Shown here: positions 7,021-13,905 of the stretch, piece by piece | How the letters are laid out: each line of letters opens with the position of its first letter | Numbering within the stretch: position 1 is the stretch's first letter | Assembly (NCBI GenBank): GCA_946221915.1 | Contig: CAMIKG010000087.1 | Location: 1-16,601, forward strand | DNA length: 16,601 bases | Direction of reading: 5' to 3' | Origin: an uncultured Erwinia sp. | GTDB taxonomy: Bacteria > Pseudomonadota > Gammaproteobacteria > Enterobacterales > Enterobacteriaceae | Made by a program: the position numbers and the translations under genes | Notes under the pieces: model-generated | What the model saw: the letters and a program-made list of their open reading frames with translations, nothing else | Databases searched by the model: none | What the model was told of the DNA's origin: nothing

Positions 7021-8186
7021 GCCTGATTCTGATTGACCGCGATTTAGCGCGCAGTGAAAAACGCACCTCGGCGATTATCTGGCTGTCGACGTTTGCGCTG
7101 GTGGTGTTCCTGGTCTGGGCGCACTTTGCCATTCTGGATGAAGTCACGGTCGGTACGGGTAAAGTCACGCCGTCGACGCGCGCGCAGGAGATTGAAAGCC
7201 TGGATGGCGGGATTGTCGAGCAGCTGAATGTACACGAAGGGGATATCGTCCAGAAAGGGCAAATCCTCGCGCGGCTGGACCCAACCCGTTTCCAGTCCAA
7301 CTTTGGCGAAGCACAGTCGAAAGCACGCACGCTGCGCGCCTCAGCGGAACGCCTGCGTGCGGAGCTGACCGGCGCACCGCTGAAATTCAGCGCGGAAACC
7401 CTGCAGGAGCCGGAGCTGGTGGCGCGTGAAACCCAGTTGTATCAGTCGCGTCGCCGCAATCTGACGGAAACTGTCGCCAACCTGCAGCAGTCATTAAAGC
7501 TGGTGCAGGACGAACTGCGTATGACGCAGCCGCTGGTGGCGAAAGGCGCAGCAGGGCAGGTGGAAGTGATTCGCCTTCAGCGCCAGGTGGCGGAACTTCG
7601 CGGCAAAATCGATGAGGCAACCAACGAATACGCGGTGCGTGCACGCGAGGAGCAGGTAAAGAACAATGCCGATCTTGATGCGCAACTGCAGGTGCTGACC
7701 GGCAAAGAGGACCAGCTGAAACATGCCACGCTCTATTCGCCGGTACGCGGGATTGTGAAAGATATCCAGGTCACTACCGTGGGCGGGGTACTGCAGCCGG
7801 GCGGCAAACTGATGGAGATTGTGCCGCTGGAAGATCAGCTGCTGATCGAAACACGGATTAACCCGCGCGATATCGCCTATATCCGGCCCGGACTGCCTGC
7901 CACGGTGAAGATCACGGCCTATGACTCTTCTATTTATGGCGATCTGAAAGGTGATGTGGAAACCGTATCGCCCGACACGCTGCAGGATGAAGTTAAGCGC
8001 GACCAGTACTACTACCGTGTCTATGTCCGTACGCAAAAAGCGGAACTGACCAACCGCGCCGGACGCACCTTCCCCATCGTGCCGGGGATGGTTGCCAGTG
8101 TGGAAATTAAAACCGGGCAAAAATCGGTGATGGATTATCTGATCAAGCCACTGAATAAAGTGAAAGAGTCGCTGCGGGAACGATAA
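7017..8186 (+). CDS. HlyD-family periplasmic adaptor of the adhesin exporter
   Basis: This 389-residue membrane fusion protein bridges the inner-membrane ABC transporter and the TolC-like channel (comparable to LapC/BapD). A short cytoplasmic tail is followed by one transmembrane helix at about residues 17-41 (IIWLSTFALVVFLVWAHFAI). Next come a lipoyl-like segment (GGIVEQLNVHEGDIVQKGQ), a long helical hairpin rich in Gln, Arg and Glu (about residues 95-230), and the returning lipoyl half (LYSPVRGIVKDIQV). A beta-barrel region ends in the HlyD-type IVPGMVASVEIKTG and KSVMDYLIKPL. It overlaps the transporter stop by 4 nt and is the last gene of the unit. No clean terminator follows, only a weak inverted repeat. 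Confidence 0.95.
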   Translation: MSLILIDRDLARSEKRTSAIIWLSTFALVVFLVWAHFAILDEVTVGTGKVTPSTRAQEIESLDGGIVEQLNVHEGDIVQKGQILARLDPTRFQSNFGEAQSKARTLRASAERLRAELTGAPLKFSAETLQEPELVARETQLYQSRRRNLTETVANLQQSLKLVQDELRMTQPLVAKGAAGQVEVIRLQRQVAELRGKIDEATNEYAVRAREEQVKNNADLDAQLQVLTGKEDQLKHATLYSPVRGIVKDIQVTTVGGVLQPGGKLMEIVPLEDQLLIETRINPRDIAYIRPGLPATVKITAYDSSIYGDLKGDVETVSPDTLQDEVKRDQYYYRVYVRTQKAELTNRAGRTFPIVPGMVASVEIKTGQKSVMDYLIKPLNKVKESLRER

Positions 8187-8210
8187 GCTGGCAGGTGACG
8201 GATGAAACAG

Positions 8211-8257
8211 AGCGGCAGTTATTTTCGGTAAGTTATCAACTGCAATATTCTGCCGCT
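8211..8257 (+). repeat. Inverted repeat after the exporter operon, possible weak terminator
   Basis: AGCGGCAG (8211-8218) and CTGCCGCT (8250-8257) are perfect 8-bp arms around a 31-nt loop, 25 nt after the adaptor stop, with AT-rich sequence following. CAGTT and AACTG inside offer a second pairing. The long loop and the lack of a T-run make this a poor intrinsic terminator. It may instead be a stabilising 3' structure. Confidence 0.35.
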
Positions 8258-8263
8258 TATTAA

Positions 8264-8294
8264 TTGACATAAAGTGCTAAAACAGAAAAATAAT
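8264..8294 (+). promoter_or_regulatory. Consensus TTGACA with AATAAT downstream, promoter-like
   Basis: A perfect -35 hexamer TTGACA (8264-8269) is followed 19 bp later by AATAAT (8289-8294). The spacer is longer than ideal. A transcript from here would run towards, and antisense to, micF. A TATTTTTA-GTC-TAAAAATA palindrome (8313-8331) lies just downstream. This is weak evidence for a functional promoter. Confidence 0.25.
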
Positions 8295-8365
8295 GCTCAA
8301 AGCAGGCTGGTTTATTTTTAGTCTAAAAATAGCTTTACATAAAATAACATTTGCTGAAAAAAGAT

Positions 8366-8397
8366 AAAAAAAAAGACCAAACAAAAATTGTCTGGTC
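8366..8397 (-). terminator. Rho-independent terminator of micF
   Basis: Read on the minus strand, a 9-bp stem starting GACCAGACA with a 5-nt loop is followed by nine consecutive U (plus-strand A run 8366-8374). Confidence 0.85.
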
Positions 8398-8463
8398 TGG
8401 AATATTCAATAAACATCTCATTCGGGGTGAATGAAGGTAATAGCAAAATAAAATGATGATAGC
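8366..8463 (-). ncRNA. micF: MicF antisense small RNA
   Basis: On the minus strand the RNA starts GCUAUCAUCAUU, identical to the 5' end of E. coli MicF, the seed that pairs with the ompF leader. It continues with AUUACC-UCAUUCA and GAAUG matching the E. coli core. It ends in a 9-bp terminator hairpin (8375-8383 with 8389-8397) and a run of nine U. The hairpin contains one G-U pair in the minus-strand RNA that would be an A-C mismatch on the plus strand, which supports this orientation. Length is ~98 nt (93 in E. coli). The position, divergent from and upstream of ompC, is the classical one. Known role: represses ompF translation under stress. The target gene is not in this window. Confidence 0.88.
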
Positions 8464-8470
8464 GGGAGCT

Positions 8471-8499
8471 ATTCTATATCCCAATGATGGGATTGTTTT
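8471..8499 (-). promoter_or_regulatory. micF promoter with embedded palindrome
   Basis: On the minus strand, TAGAAT (plus-strand ATTCTA, 8471-8476) sits exactly 7 nt before the inferred first base of MicF at 8463. The -35 region 17 bp further up is poor (AAAACA), as expected for an activated promoter. The spacer contains the perfect inverted repeat ATCCCA-ATGA-TGGGAT (8478-8493). Control of E. coli micF by SoxS/MarA/Rob, OmpR and Lrp is known, but which regulator reads this palindrome is not evident. Confidence 0.6.
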
Positions 8500-8637
8500 G
8501 TCATTCAGTGCTCAAATACGTTTTATTGTTAAATTCATGATTTTGTTTGATTATTATTTTTTATGGCATTAAGTGCTATATTTTTTAGCTATCAGTGCTG
8601 CGTAAAAGTTCCACAAATATAATATTTTGTAATACCT

Positions 8638-8716
8638 CATCCTCATTTTGAAACAGTTTTGGAAATTTAGTAGCATTTTCTCTATAGCATATTACTTTCT
8701 GCGAACTGACAATGAG
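8638..8716 (+). promoter_or_regulatory. ompC promoter with an OmpR-box-like site
   Basis: CATTTTGAAACA (8644-8655) matches, as I recall it, the core of the upstream OmpR site of E. coli ompC. Further down, GACAATGAGACTCCGGCTGATT aligns with the E. coli -10/start region, which places the -10 near 8708-8714. No good -35 is visible, as expected for an OmpR-dependent promoter. The leader then contains CAGTGGCAAAT, also shared with E. coli ompC mRNA. Confidence 0.6.
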
Positions 8717-8782
8717 ACTCCGGCTGATTTTTAAACATCAGTCAGCAGTGGCAAATAAGACAGATAACGAGAGGGTAATAAA

Positions 8783-9895
8783 ATGAAACTTCGAGTTCTT
8801 TCCCTGATGGTTCCTGCGATGCTGATCGCAGGCAGCGCAGGCGCAGCAGAGATTTATAATAAAGATGGCAACAAATTAGATCTCTTCGGTAAAGTCGACG
8901 GCTTACACTACTTCTCCAACGACGACAGCAAAGACGGCGACCAGTCGTATGTTCGTTTTGGCTTCAAAGGCGAAACCCAGGTAAGCGATCAGATCACCGG
9001 TTACGGCCAGTGGGAATATCAGGCTCAGTTAAACAACTCCGAATCAACCGGTTCTGCGGATGACTTCACCCGTGTTGGCTTTGCAGGTCTGCGTTTCGGC
9101 GATGCTGGCTCTTTCGACTATGGTCGTAACTATGGCGTAGCTTACGACATCGGCGCATGGACCGACGTGCTGCCAGAGTTCGGTGGTGATACCTACGGTG
9201 CGGACAACTTCATGTTCCAGCGCGGTAACGGCATCGCAACTTACCGTAACAGCAACTTCTTTGGTCTGGTTGAAGGCTGGAACTTCGCAGTTCAGTACCA
9301 GGGCAAAAACAGCAGCGCCACCGAATCACCAAATGGCCGTGATGTGCTGGGCCAGAACGGCGACGGCTGGGGTCTGTCCACCACTTATGACATCGGTTCC
9401 GGCTTCGGCATTGGTGCTGCGATGTTCTCATCTGACCGTACTACCGATCAGAACGATGCAGCGGTACTGGGCCACGGCGACAAAGCGACCGCTTACACCG
9501 GTGGTCTGAAATATGACGCCAACAATATCTACCTGGCGGCGATGTACACCCGTTCTTATAACGCGACTCGCTTCGGCGACAGCGATGCCACCAGAGCGAA
9601 CAATGCTTACGGTTACGCGGATACCGCCGACAACTGGGAACTGGTTGCTCAGTACCAGTTCGACTTCGGTCTGCGTCCATCACTGGCCTTCGTCAGCTCG
9701 CGCGGCGATGTTCAGGGTTACGGCACTCAGAACCTGAAAAAATACATCGACGTAGGTACCACTTACTACTTCAACAAAAACCTGTCTACCTATGTTGATT
9801 ACCAGATCAACCTGATGGACGACAGCCAGTTCACCCAGGATGCTGGCGTGAGCACTGATGATGTGGTTGGTGTTGGTCTGGTTTACCAGTTCTAA
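8783..9895 (+). CDS. ompC: OmpC-type general porin
   Basis: This 370-residue trimeric outer-membrane porin (367 in E. coli OmpC) allows passive diffusion of small hydrophilic solutes. The signal peptide covers residues 1-21 (MKLRVLSLMVPAMLIAGSAGA) and the mature protein starts AEIYNKDGNKLDLFGKVDG, the enterobacterial porin N-terminus. The constriction loop L3 motif PEFGGDT begins at P131. Alternating beta strands run to the C-terminal LVYQF with the terminal Phe recognised by the BAM complex. The ribosome binding site GAGAGGG lies 7 nt from ATG. Synteny (micF on one side, apbE-alkB-yojI on the other) and an OmpR-like box make ompC more likely than ompF. Confidence 0.93.
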   Translation: MKLRVLSLMVPAMLIAGSAGAAEIYNKDGNKLDLFGKVDGLHYFSNDDSKDGDQSYVRFGFKGETQVSDQITGYGQWEYQAQLNNSESTGSADDFTRVGFAGLRFGDAGSFDYGRNYGVAYDIGAWTDVLPEFGGDTYGADNFMFQRGNGIATYRNSNFFGLVEGWNFAVQYQGKNSSATESPNGRDVLGQNGDGWGLSTTYDIGSGFGIGAAMFSSDRTTDQNDAAVLGHGDKATAYTGGLKYDANNIYLAAMYTRSYNATRFGDSDATRANNAYGYADTADNWELVAQYQFDFGLRPSLAFVSSRGDVQGYGTQNLKKYIDVGTTYYFNKNLSTYVDYQINLMDDSQFTQDAGVSTDDVVGVGLVYQF

Positions 9896-9903
9896 GCACT
9901 GTC

Positions 9904-9934
9904 AGGGGCGCGGCGACGCGTCCCTGTTGTTTTT
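9904..9934 (+). terminator. Rho-independent terminator of ompC
   Basis: AGGGGCGCG pairs with CGCGTCCCT (one G-U) around a GCGA tetraloop, followed by GTTGTTTTT. It starts 8 nt after the stop codon. Confidence 0.9.
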
Positions 9935-10133
9935 CCCGCCTTATCACTCCGCCTGCTTCCTTCTTTACGCAATACCACTTCCCGCTGCTCTTCGCAGATT
10001 CCGTCAGACAAGTATGATTTTGCTGTGCCTGGTTTCCCGAGCCATGCCGGGAGGGTACGATGGGCGATGTCGCGTAGGGAAAAAATATCAGAAGTAACCC
10101 ATCCTCCCCGGGCGGGGAGGGGGCGAAACACAA
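9935..10133. other. 199-bp intergenic stretch after ompC
   Basis: No credible gene is visible. It contains a short inverted repeat TCCCG...CGGGA near 10037-10055 and the GC-rich palindrome listed separately. Short ORFs run through it on both strands but have neither ribosome binding sites nor recognisable products. Confidence 0.5.
10103..10120. repeat. GC-rich palindrome, REP-like
   Basis: CCTCCCC-GGGC-GGGGAGG is a perfect 7-bp stem with a 4-nt loop, preceded by GTAACCCAT. It resembles in composition the palindromes at 16488-16586 and lies in intergenic DNA. There is no T-run on either side, so it is not an intrinsic terminator. Confidence 0.5.
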
Positions 10134-10244
10134 TTAACGTTGGCGTTGGCGGGGAAGTGCGCGGGCGCGCGTTCCTTTATAATGTCTGTAGCCTGCGTAG
10201 ACGATCAGGCCAGTGAGAGCAATCAGCAGCAGGATATTTTGCAT
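10134..10244 (-). CDS. Small single-helix membrane protein, 36 aa
   Basis: This minus-strand gene encodes 36 residues. The start ATG has an excellent ribosome binding site, GAGGAGG, with a 5-nt spacer. Another ATG 4 nt upstream is out of frame and too close to it. Residues 1-18 (MQNILLLIALTGLIVYAG) form one hydrophobic helix. The rest (YRHYKGTRARALPRQRQR) is strongly basic, so by the positive-inside rule the tail faces the cytoplasm. It lies between ompC and apbE, divergent from apbE, in a stretch that otherwise has no gene. I do not recognise the family. The combination of strong start signal, clean membrane helix and basic tail is typical of real small membrane proteins. Confidence 0.6.
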   Translation of the reverse strand: MQNILLLIALTGLIVYAGYRHYKGTRARALPRQRQR

Positions 10245-10414
10245 GCATGCCTCCTCTGTAGCGATGTTATGCACTCATTTTTTTTATGAGATTAGTGTCT
10301 CCGAGTGGCTATTCTGGTGATGGCAGTCACAGCGGTCAAGGGCGTTTCGTGCACTTTACAAATGCTTTAACTGCGGAAGTGTCTGTTAACAATACGAAAG
10401 AAAAAGGAATATGG

Positions 10415-11452
10415 ATGAAGGGTGTTGTGCTGTATCGCCTGATATTACTGGCATGTTTCACTGTGGCGGGTTGCGATCGGACGGCAGATCCGGCGGCGGA
10501 GCCGCTGGTGCTGGAAGGCAAAACAATGGGAACATTCTGGCGCGTCAGCCTGGCAGGTGTCGATCGCGAACGCGCCGCCACGTTACAGCAGGCGATCCAG
10601 CAGCGACTGGATGCGGACGATCGTGAATTATCGACCTGGAAAAGCGATTCTGTGTTATCGCGCTTTAACCAGTATCGCGGCGTTGATCCGCAGCCGGTCA
10701 GCGAAAACATGGCGGATATCGTCACGCTGGCGCTGCGTATCGGTAAGAAAACGGCGGGCGCCATGGATATCACCGTCGGGCCGCTGGTTAATCTGTGGGG
10801 CTTCGGCCCGAATAAGCAACCAGTAAAAACCCCGGATCAGGCTCAGATCGATGCGGCGCGTGCGCTAATTGGTTTGCAGCATCTGAAGGTGATCCAGAAT
10901 GGCGAGGGGCAGTGGCTGCAGAAAGATTTGCCTGGGCTGGATGTTGATCTCTCAACCGTTGGCGAAGGTTTTGCCACCGATCACCTGGCGCGGCTGATGG
11001 AGCAGGAAGGGATCAATAATTATCTGGTTTCTGTCGGTGGCGCGGTACTGACGCGCGGCAAAAATGCCGATAATCAGCCGTGGCGCGTGGCGATCCAGAG
11101 ACCTACCGACCGGGAAAATGCTGTGCAGGCGGTGGTGGATCTGCAGGGACATGGCATCAGTACCGCGGGCAGTTACCGCAACTATTATGAACTCGATGGC
11201 AAACGCATTTCCCATGTCATCGACCCGCATACCGGGCGGCCCATTCAGCATAAACTGGTTTCCGCGACGGTGATCGCCACCACGGCGCTGGAAGCGGATG
11301 GCTGGGACACCGGGCTGATGGTGTTAGGTACGGAAAAAGCCAAACAGCTGGCGATCAAAGAGAAACTGGCGGTGTATCTGATCACGAAAGAGGGCGACGG
11401 CTTCAGCAGCTGGATGTCGCCGCAGTTCAGCGCCTTTATTCAGAATCCCTGA
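10415..11452 (+). CDS. apbE: FAD:protein FMN transferase, lipoprotein
   Basis: ApbE transfers FMN from FAD to a Thr/Ser of periplasm-facing flavoproteins such as RnfG/RsxG or NqrB/NqrC subunits. The 345-residue length is close to E. coli ApbE (351). The start has AAGGA 6 nt upstream. The signal sequence ends in a lipobox VAGC with the lipidated Cys at 20. Asp at +2 is the Lol-avoidance residue, so the protein should stay on the periplasmic face of the inner membrane. Family motifs are present: GKTMGTFWRVSL near the start of the mature domain, VDLSTVGEGFATDHLA in the middle, and HVIDPHTGRPI beginning at H267. The alkB gene follows after 15 nt, so the two are probably cotranscribed. In E. coli ada lies between them. 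Confidence 0.95.
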   Translation: MKGVVLYRLILLACFTVAGCDRTADPAAEPLVLEGKTMGTFWRVSLAGVDRERAATLQQAIQQRLDADDRELSTWKSDSVLSRFNQYRGVDPQPVSENMADIVTLALRIGKKTAGAMDITVGPLVNLWGFGPNKQPVKTPDQAQIDAARALIGLQHLKVIQNGEGQWLQKDLPGLDVDLSTVGEGFATDHLARLMEQEGINNYLVSVGGAVLTRGKNADNQPWRVAIQRPTDRENAVQAVVDLQGHGISTAGSYRNYYELDGKRISHVIDPHTGRPIQHKLVSATVIATTALEADGWDTGLMVLGTEKAKQLAIKEKLAVYLITKEGDGFSSWMSPQFSAFIQNP

Positions 11453-11467
11453 CCACAGGAGGCGATG

Positions 11468-12109
11468 ATGTTAGATCTGTTTGCGGAGGATGCGCCGTGG
11501 GAAGAGCCGCTGGCGGAGGGCGCGGTGATCCTGCGCCGCTATGTGCGCGATGAGGCGGCGGAGCTGCTGGCATCGGTAAGAGATATTGCCGCGCAAAACC
11601 CGTTTGAGCACCGCATCACGCCGGGCGGCCATCGAATGTCGGTGGCGATGACCAACTGCGGCGATCTCGGCTGGTCAACCAATGCACGCGGCTATCAGTA
11701 CAGCGAGCGCGATGAGATCAGCGGGCGTCGCTGGCCGCCGATGCCGGAGCGGTTTCGCCAGCTGGCGGCCACGGCTGCCGCACAGGCCGGATTTGCCGCG
11801 TTTCATCCCGATGCCTGTCTGATTAACCGCTATGAACCAGGGGCAAAACTGAGCCTGCATCAGGATAAAGATGAGAGGGATCTGCGCCAGCCGATTGTCT
11901 CGGTCTCGCTGGGATTACCAGCGATTTTCCTGTTCGGCGGCTTTGAGCGCGGCGACGCCACGCAGCGTGTGCTGCTGGAACATGGCGATGTGGTGGTGTG
12001 GGGCGGCCCGTCGCGCCTGCGTTTCCACGGCATTCTGCCGCTGAAAGCGGGCGTACACCCGCTGGCAGGCGCGTATCGCTACAACATCACCTTCCGGCGT
12101 GCGCACTAA
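11468..12109 (+). CDS. alkB: Alpha-ketoglutarate-dependent DNA dealkylase AlkB
   Basis: AlkB is an Fe(II)/2-oxoglutarate dioxygenase that removes 1-methyladenine and 3-methylcytosine lesions by oxidative demethylation. The 213-residue product starts MLDLFAEDAPW like E. coli AlkB. The ATG at 11468 is 5 nt from AGGAGG, whereas the in-frame ATG at 11465 is only 2 nt away. The residues known to be essential in E. coli fall at identical numbers: iron ligands H131, D133 and H187, and 2-oxoglutarate contacts R204 and R210. CLINRYEPGAKLSLHQDKDE and SVSLGLPAIF are also conserved. The gene sits directly after apbE without ada, so Ada-controlled expression from an ada-alkB operon cannot operate in cis here. 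Confidence 0.96.
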   Translation: MLDLFAEDAPWEEPLAEGAVILRRYVRDEAAELLASVRDIAAQNPFEHRITPGGHRMSVAMTNCGDLGWSTNARGYQYSERDEISGRRWPPMPERFRQLAATAAAQAGFAAFHPDACLINRYEPGAKLSLHQDKDERDLRQPIVSVSLGLPAIFLFGGFERGDATQRVLLEHGDVVVWGGPSRLRFHGILPLKAGVHPLAGAYRYNITFRRAH

Positions 12110-12137
12110 GGTGATGAAATCGTTTCCTGAATAAGAA

Positions 12138-12160
12138 TTATTATTGCTATCGAATCGCTT
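12138..12160. promoter_or_regulatory. AT-rich Fur-box-like sequence upstream of yojI
   Basis: Read on the minus strand, the stretch contains AATAATTCTTATTC, which resembles a known Fur site upstream of fecI as I remember it. The match to the 19-bp consensus is poor (about 7 of 19 in the best direct alignment), so this is only a hint. Confidence 0.2.
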
Positions 12161-12204
12161 CCCTTTAAACTGCTGGCAGCTTTTTAAGATAACGGGAAGT
12201 AGTT

Positions 12205-13857
12205 ATGGAGTTGCTGTACGTCGTTTATAAGCAGTACCGCTGGCCTTTTATTATGGTGATGATTCTCTCGCTGCTAAGCGCCGTGCTGGGAATCGGCCTG
12301 ATTGCGTTTATTAACCGGGAACTGATCGTGAATATTGGTGCGCCGTTAGAGGTGCTGCCAAAGTTCCTTGGCCTGCTGGTATTGCTGATGGGCGTCACGT
12401 TTGCGGCACAGCTGGCGCTGACCCAGCTGGGTCATCACTTTATCTACCGCCTGCGCGGTGAATTTATCAAACGTATCCTTGATACCCGTATCGAACGCAT
12501 TGAACAGATTGGCAATGCGTCACTGCTCGCTGCGTTAACCAGCGACGTCCGTAATATCACTCTCGCCTTTGTGCGTCTGCCGGAGCTGATTCAGGGGATC
12601 ATTATCACCATTGGCTGCGCGGCTTATCTGGCGTGGCTGTCGCCGAAAATGATGATTGTCACCAGCGTATGGGTCGCGGTGACGGTGATCGGCGGCGGCT
12701 GGCTGGTGGCGCGCGTCTACAGCCATCTGGCGACTCTGCGTGAAACCGAAGACCGGCTGTATAAAGATTATCAGACGGTGATCGATGGCCGTAAAGAACT
12801 GGCGCTGAACCGCGATCGCGCGCGACAGATCTATGAAGACGTCTACCAGCAGGATGCACAGACTTACCGTCACCATATTGTACGCGCCGATACCTTCCAT
12901 CTCAGCGCGGTAAACTGGTCGAATATTATGATGCTCGGCGCCATTGGCCTGGCGTTCTTCCTCGCCAATACCCTCGGCTGGGCGGATACCGCAGTTGCTG
13001 CCACCTACTCGCTGACGCTGCTGTTTTTGCGCACGCCGATGTTGCAGGCGGTGGGCGCGCTGCCGGTGCTGTTAAGTGCACAGGTGGCGTTTAACAAACT
13101 GAGCGCCTTTAAACTGACCGATTATCAGGAAGGATTCAAAGCGCTGCCCGCCTCGAAAAACTGGCAGACGCTGGAACTGCGCGATGTAGTGTTCCATTAC
13201 GGCGACGGCGGTTTTGCCGTGGGGCCGATTAACCTGACGCTGAAGCGCGGCGAGCTGGTGTTTCTGATTGGCGGTAACGGCAGCGGCAAATCCACGCTGG
13301 CGATGCTGCTGACCGGGCTGTATCAGCCGGTATCCGGCGCGTTGCTGCTGGACGGTGAAGAGATCGATATCAGCCGTCTCGAAGAGTACCGCAAGCTGTT
13401 CTCGGCCGTGTTTACCGATGTGCACCTGTTTGACCGGCTGATTGGCCGTGAAGGCGAAGCCGCCGATCCGGCGCTGGTGCAGCAGTGGCTGGAGCGGTTG
13501 AAAATGCACAACAAGCTGCAGCTGGAAGGCAATAAGGTGCTGAATCTGCAGCTGTCAAAAGGGCAGAGCAAGCGTCTGGCGCTGCTGCTGGCGACGGCGG
13601 AACAGCGCGATATCCTGCTGCTCGACGAATGGGCGGCGGATCAGGACCCGCATTTCCGCCGTATTTTCTATCGTGAGCTGCTGCCCTGGTTACAGGGCAT
13701 GGGCAAAACGGTGTTTGCCATCAGCCATGATGACCACTACTTTATTCATGCTGATCGTCTGCTGGAGATGCGTGAAGGTCAGCTGAGTGAACTGACGGGT
13801 CTGGAGCGCGAACAGGCCACGCTGGACGCGGTAAAACGTACGGATACCGCGCATTAA
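12205..13857 (+). CDS. yojI: ABC exporter YojI (microcin J25 efflux type)
   Basis: This 550-residue half-transporter has membrane and ATPase domains in one chain. It is very similar along its length to E. coli YojI (547 aa), which together with TolC exports microcin J25. Six hydrophobic segments occupy roughly residues 8-290. The ATPase domain has Walker A GGNGSGKS at 356-363, a signature in the form LSKGQ (450-454) instead of LSGGQ, Walker B ILLLDE with D474/E475, and the switch histidine in ISHDD (H508). The variant signature is shared with E. coli YojI, so it is a family trait and not damage. ATG has a modest GGGAAG upstream. The next gene starts 49 nt downstream across a strong hairpin and is probably cotranscribed. 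The physiological substrate is unknown. Confidence 0.94.
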   Translation: MELLYVVYKQYRWPFIMVMILSLLSAVLGIGLIAFINRELIVNIGAPLEVLPKFLGLLVLLMGVTFAAQLALTQLGHHFIYRLRGEFIKRILDTRIERIEQIGNASLLAALTSDVRNITLAFVRLPELIQGIIITIGCAAYLAWLSPKMMIVTSVWVAVTVIGGGWLVARVYSHLATLRETEDRLYKDYQTVIDGRKELALNRDRARQIYEDVYQQDAQTYRHHIVRADTFHLSAVNWSNIMMLGAIGLAFFLANTLGWADTAVAATYSLTLLFLRTPMLQAVGALPVLLSAQVAFNKLSAFKLTDYQEGFKALPASKNWQTLELRDVVFHYGDGGFAVGPINLTLKRGELVFLIGGNGSGKSTLAMLLTGLYQPVSGALLLDGEEIDISRLEEYRKLFSAVFTDVHLFDRLIGREGEAADPALVQQWLERLKMHNKLQLEGNKVLNLQLSKGQSKRLALLLATAEQRDILLLDEWAADQDPHFRRIFYRELLPWLQGMGKTVFAISHDDHYFIHADRLLEMREGQLSELTGLEREQATLDAVKRTDTAH

Positions 13858-13863
13858 TCGGTC

Positions 13864-13887
13864 ACGCCGTCCCGGCTGGGGCGGCGT
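13864..13887 (+). promoter_or_regulatory. Intercistronic hairpin between yojI and the next gene
   Basis: ACGCCGTCCC pairs with GGGGCGGCGT over 10 bp (one G-U) around a GGCT loop. It begins 6 nt after the yojI stop and ends 8 nt before the GTAAGGAAA ribosome binding site of the next gene. No T-run follows, so it should not terminate transcription. It could protect the yojI 3' end or tune translation of the downstream gene. Confidence 0.6.
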
Positions 13888-13905
13888 ATCAGGTAAGGAA
13901 ACGCG

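Noticed and set aside
7494..8270. 258-aa minus-strand ORF opposite the HlyD-type gene
   Set aside because: It is a shadow ORF. Its translation is rich in His, Ile and Phe with no domain, while the plus strand encodes an intact adaptor.
9831..10133. Minus-strand ORFs of 79-100 aa covering the ompC terminator region
   Set aside because: They overlap the ompC 3' end and terminator and have no ribosome binding site or known motif.
13552..13566. LSKGQ in YojI as a damaged ABC signature
   Set aside because: E. coli YojI, recalled from memory, has the same variant, so it is a family feature.
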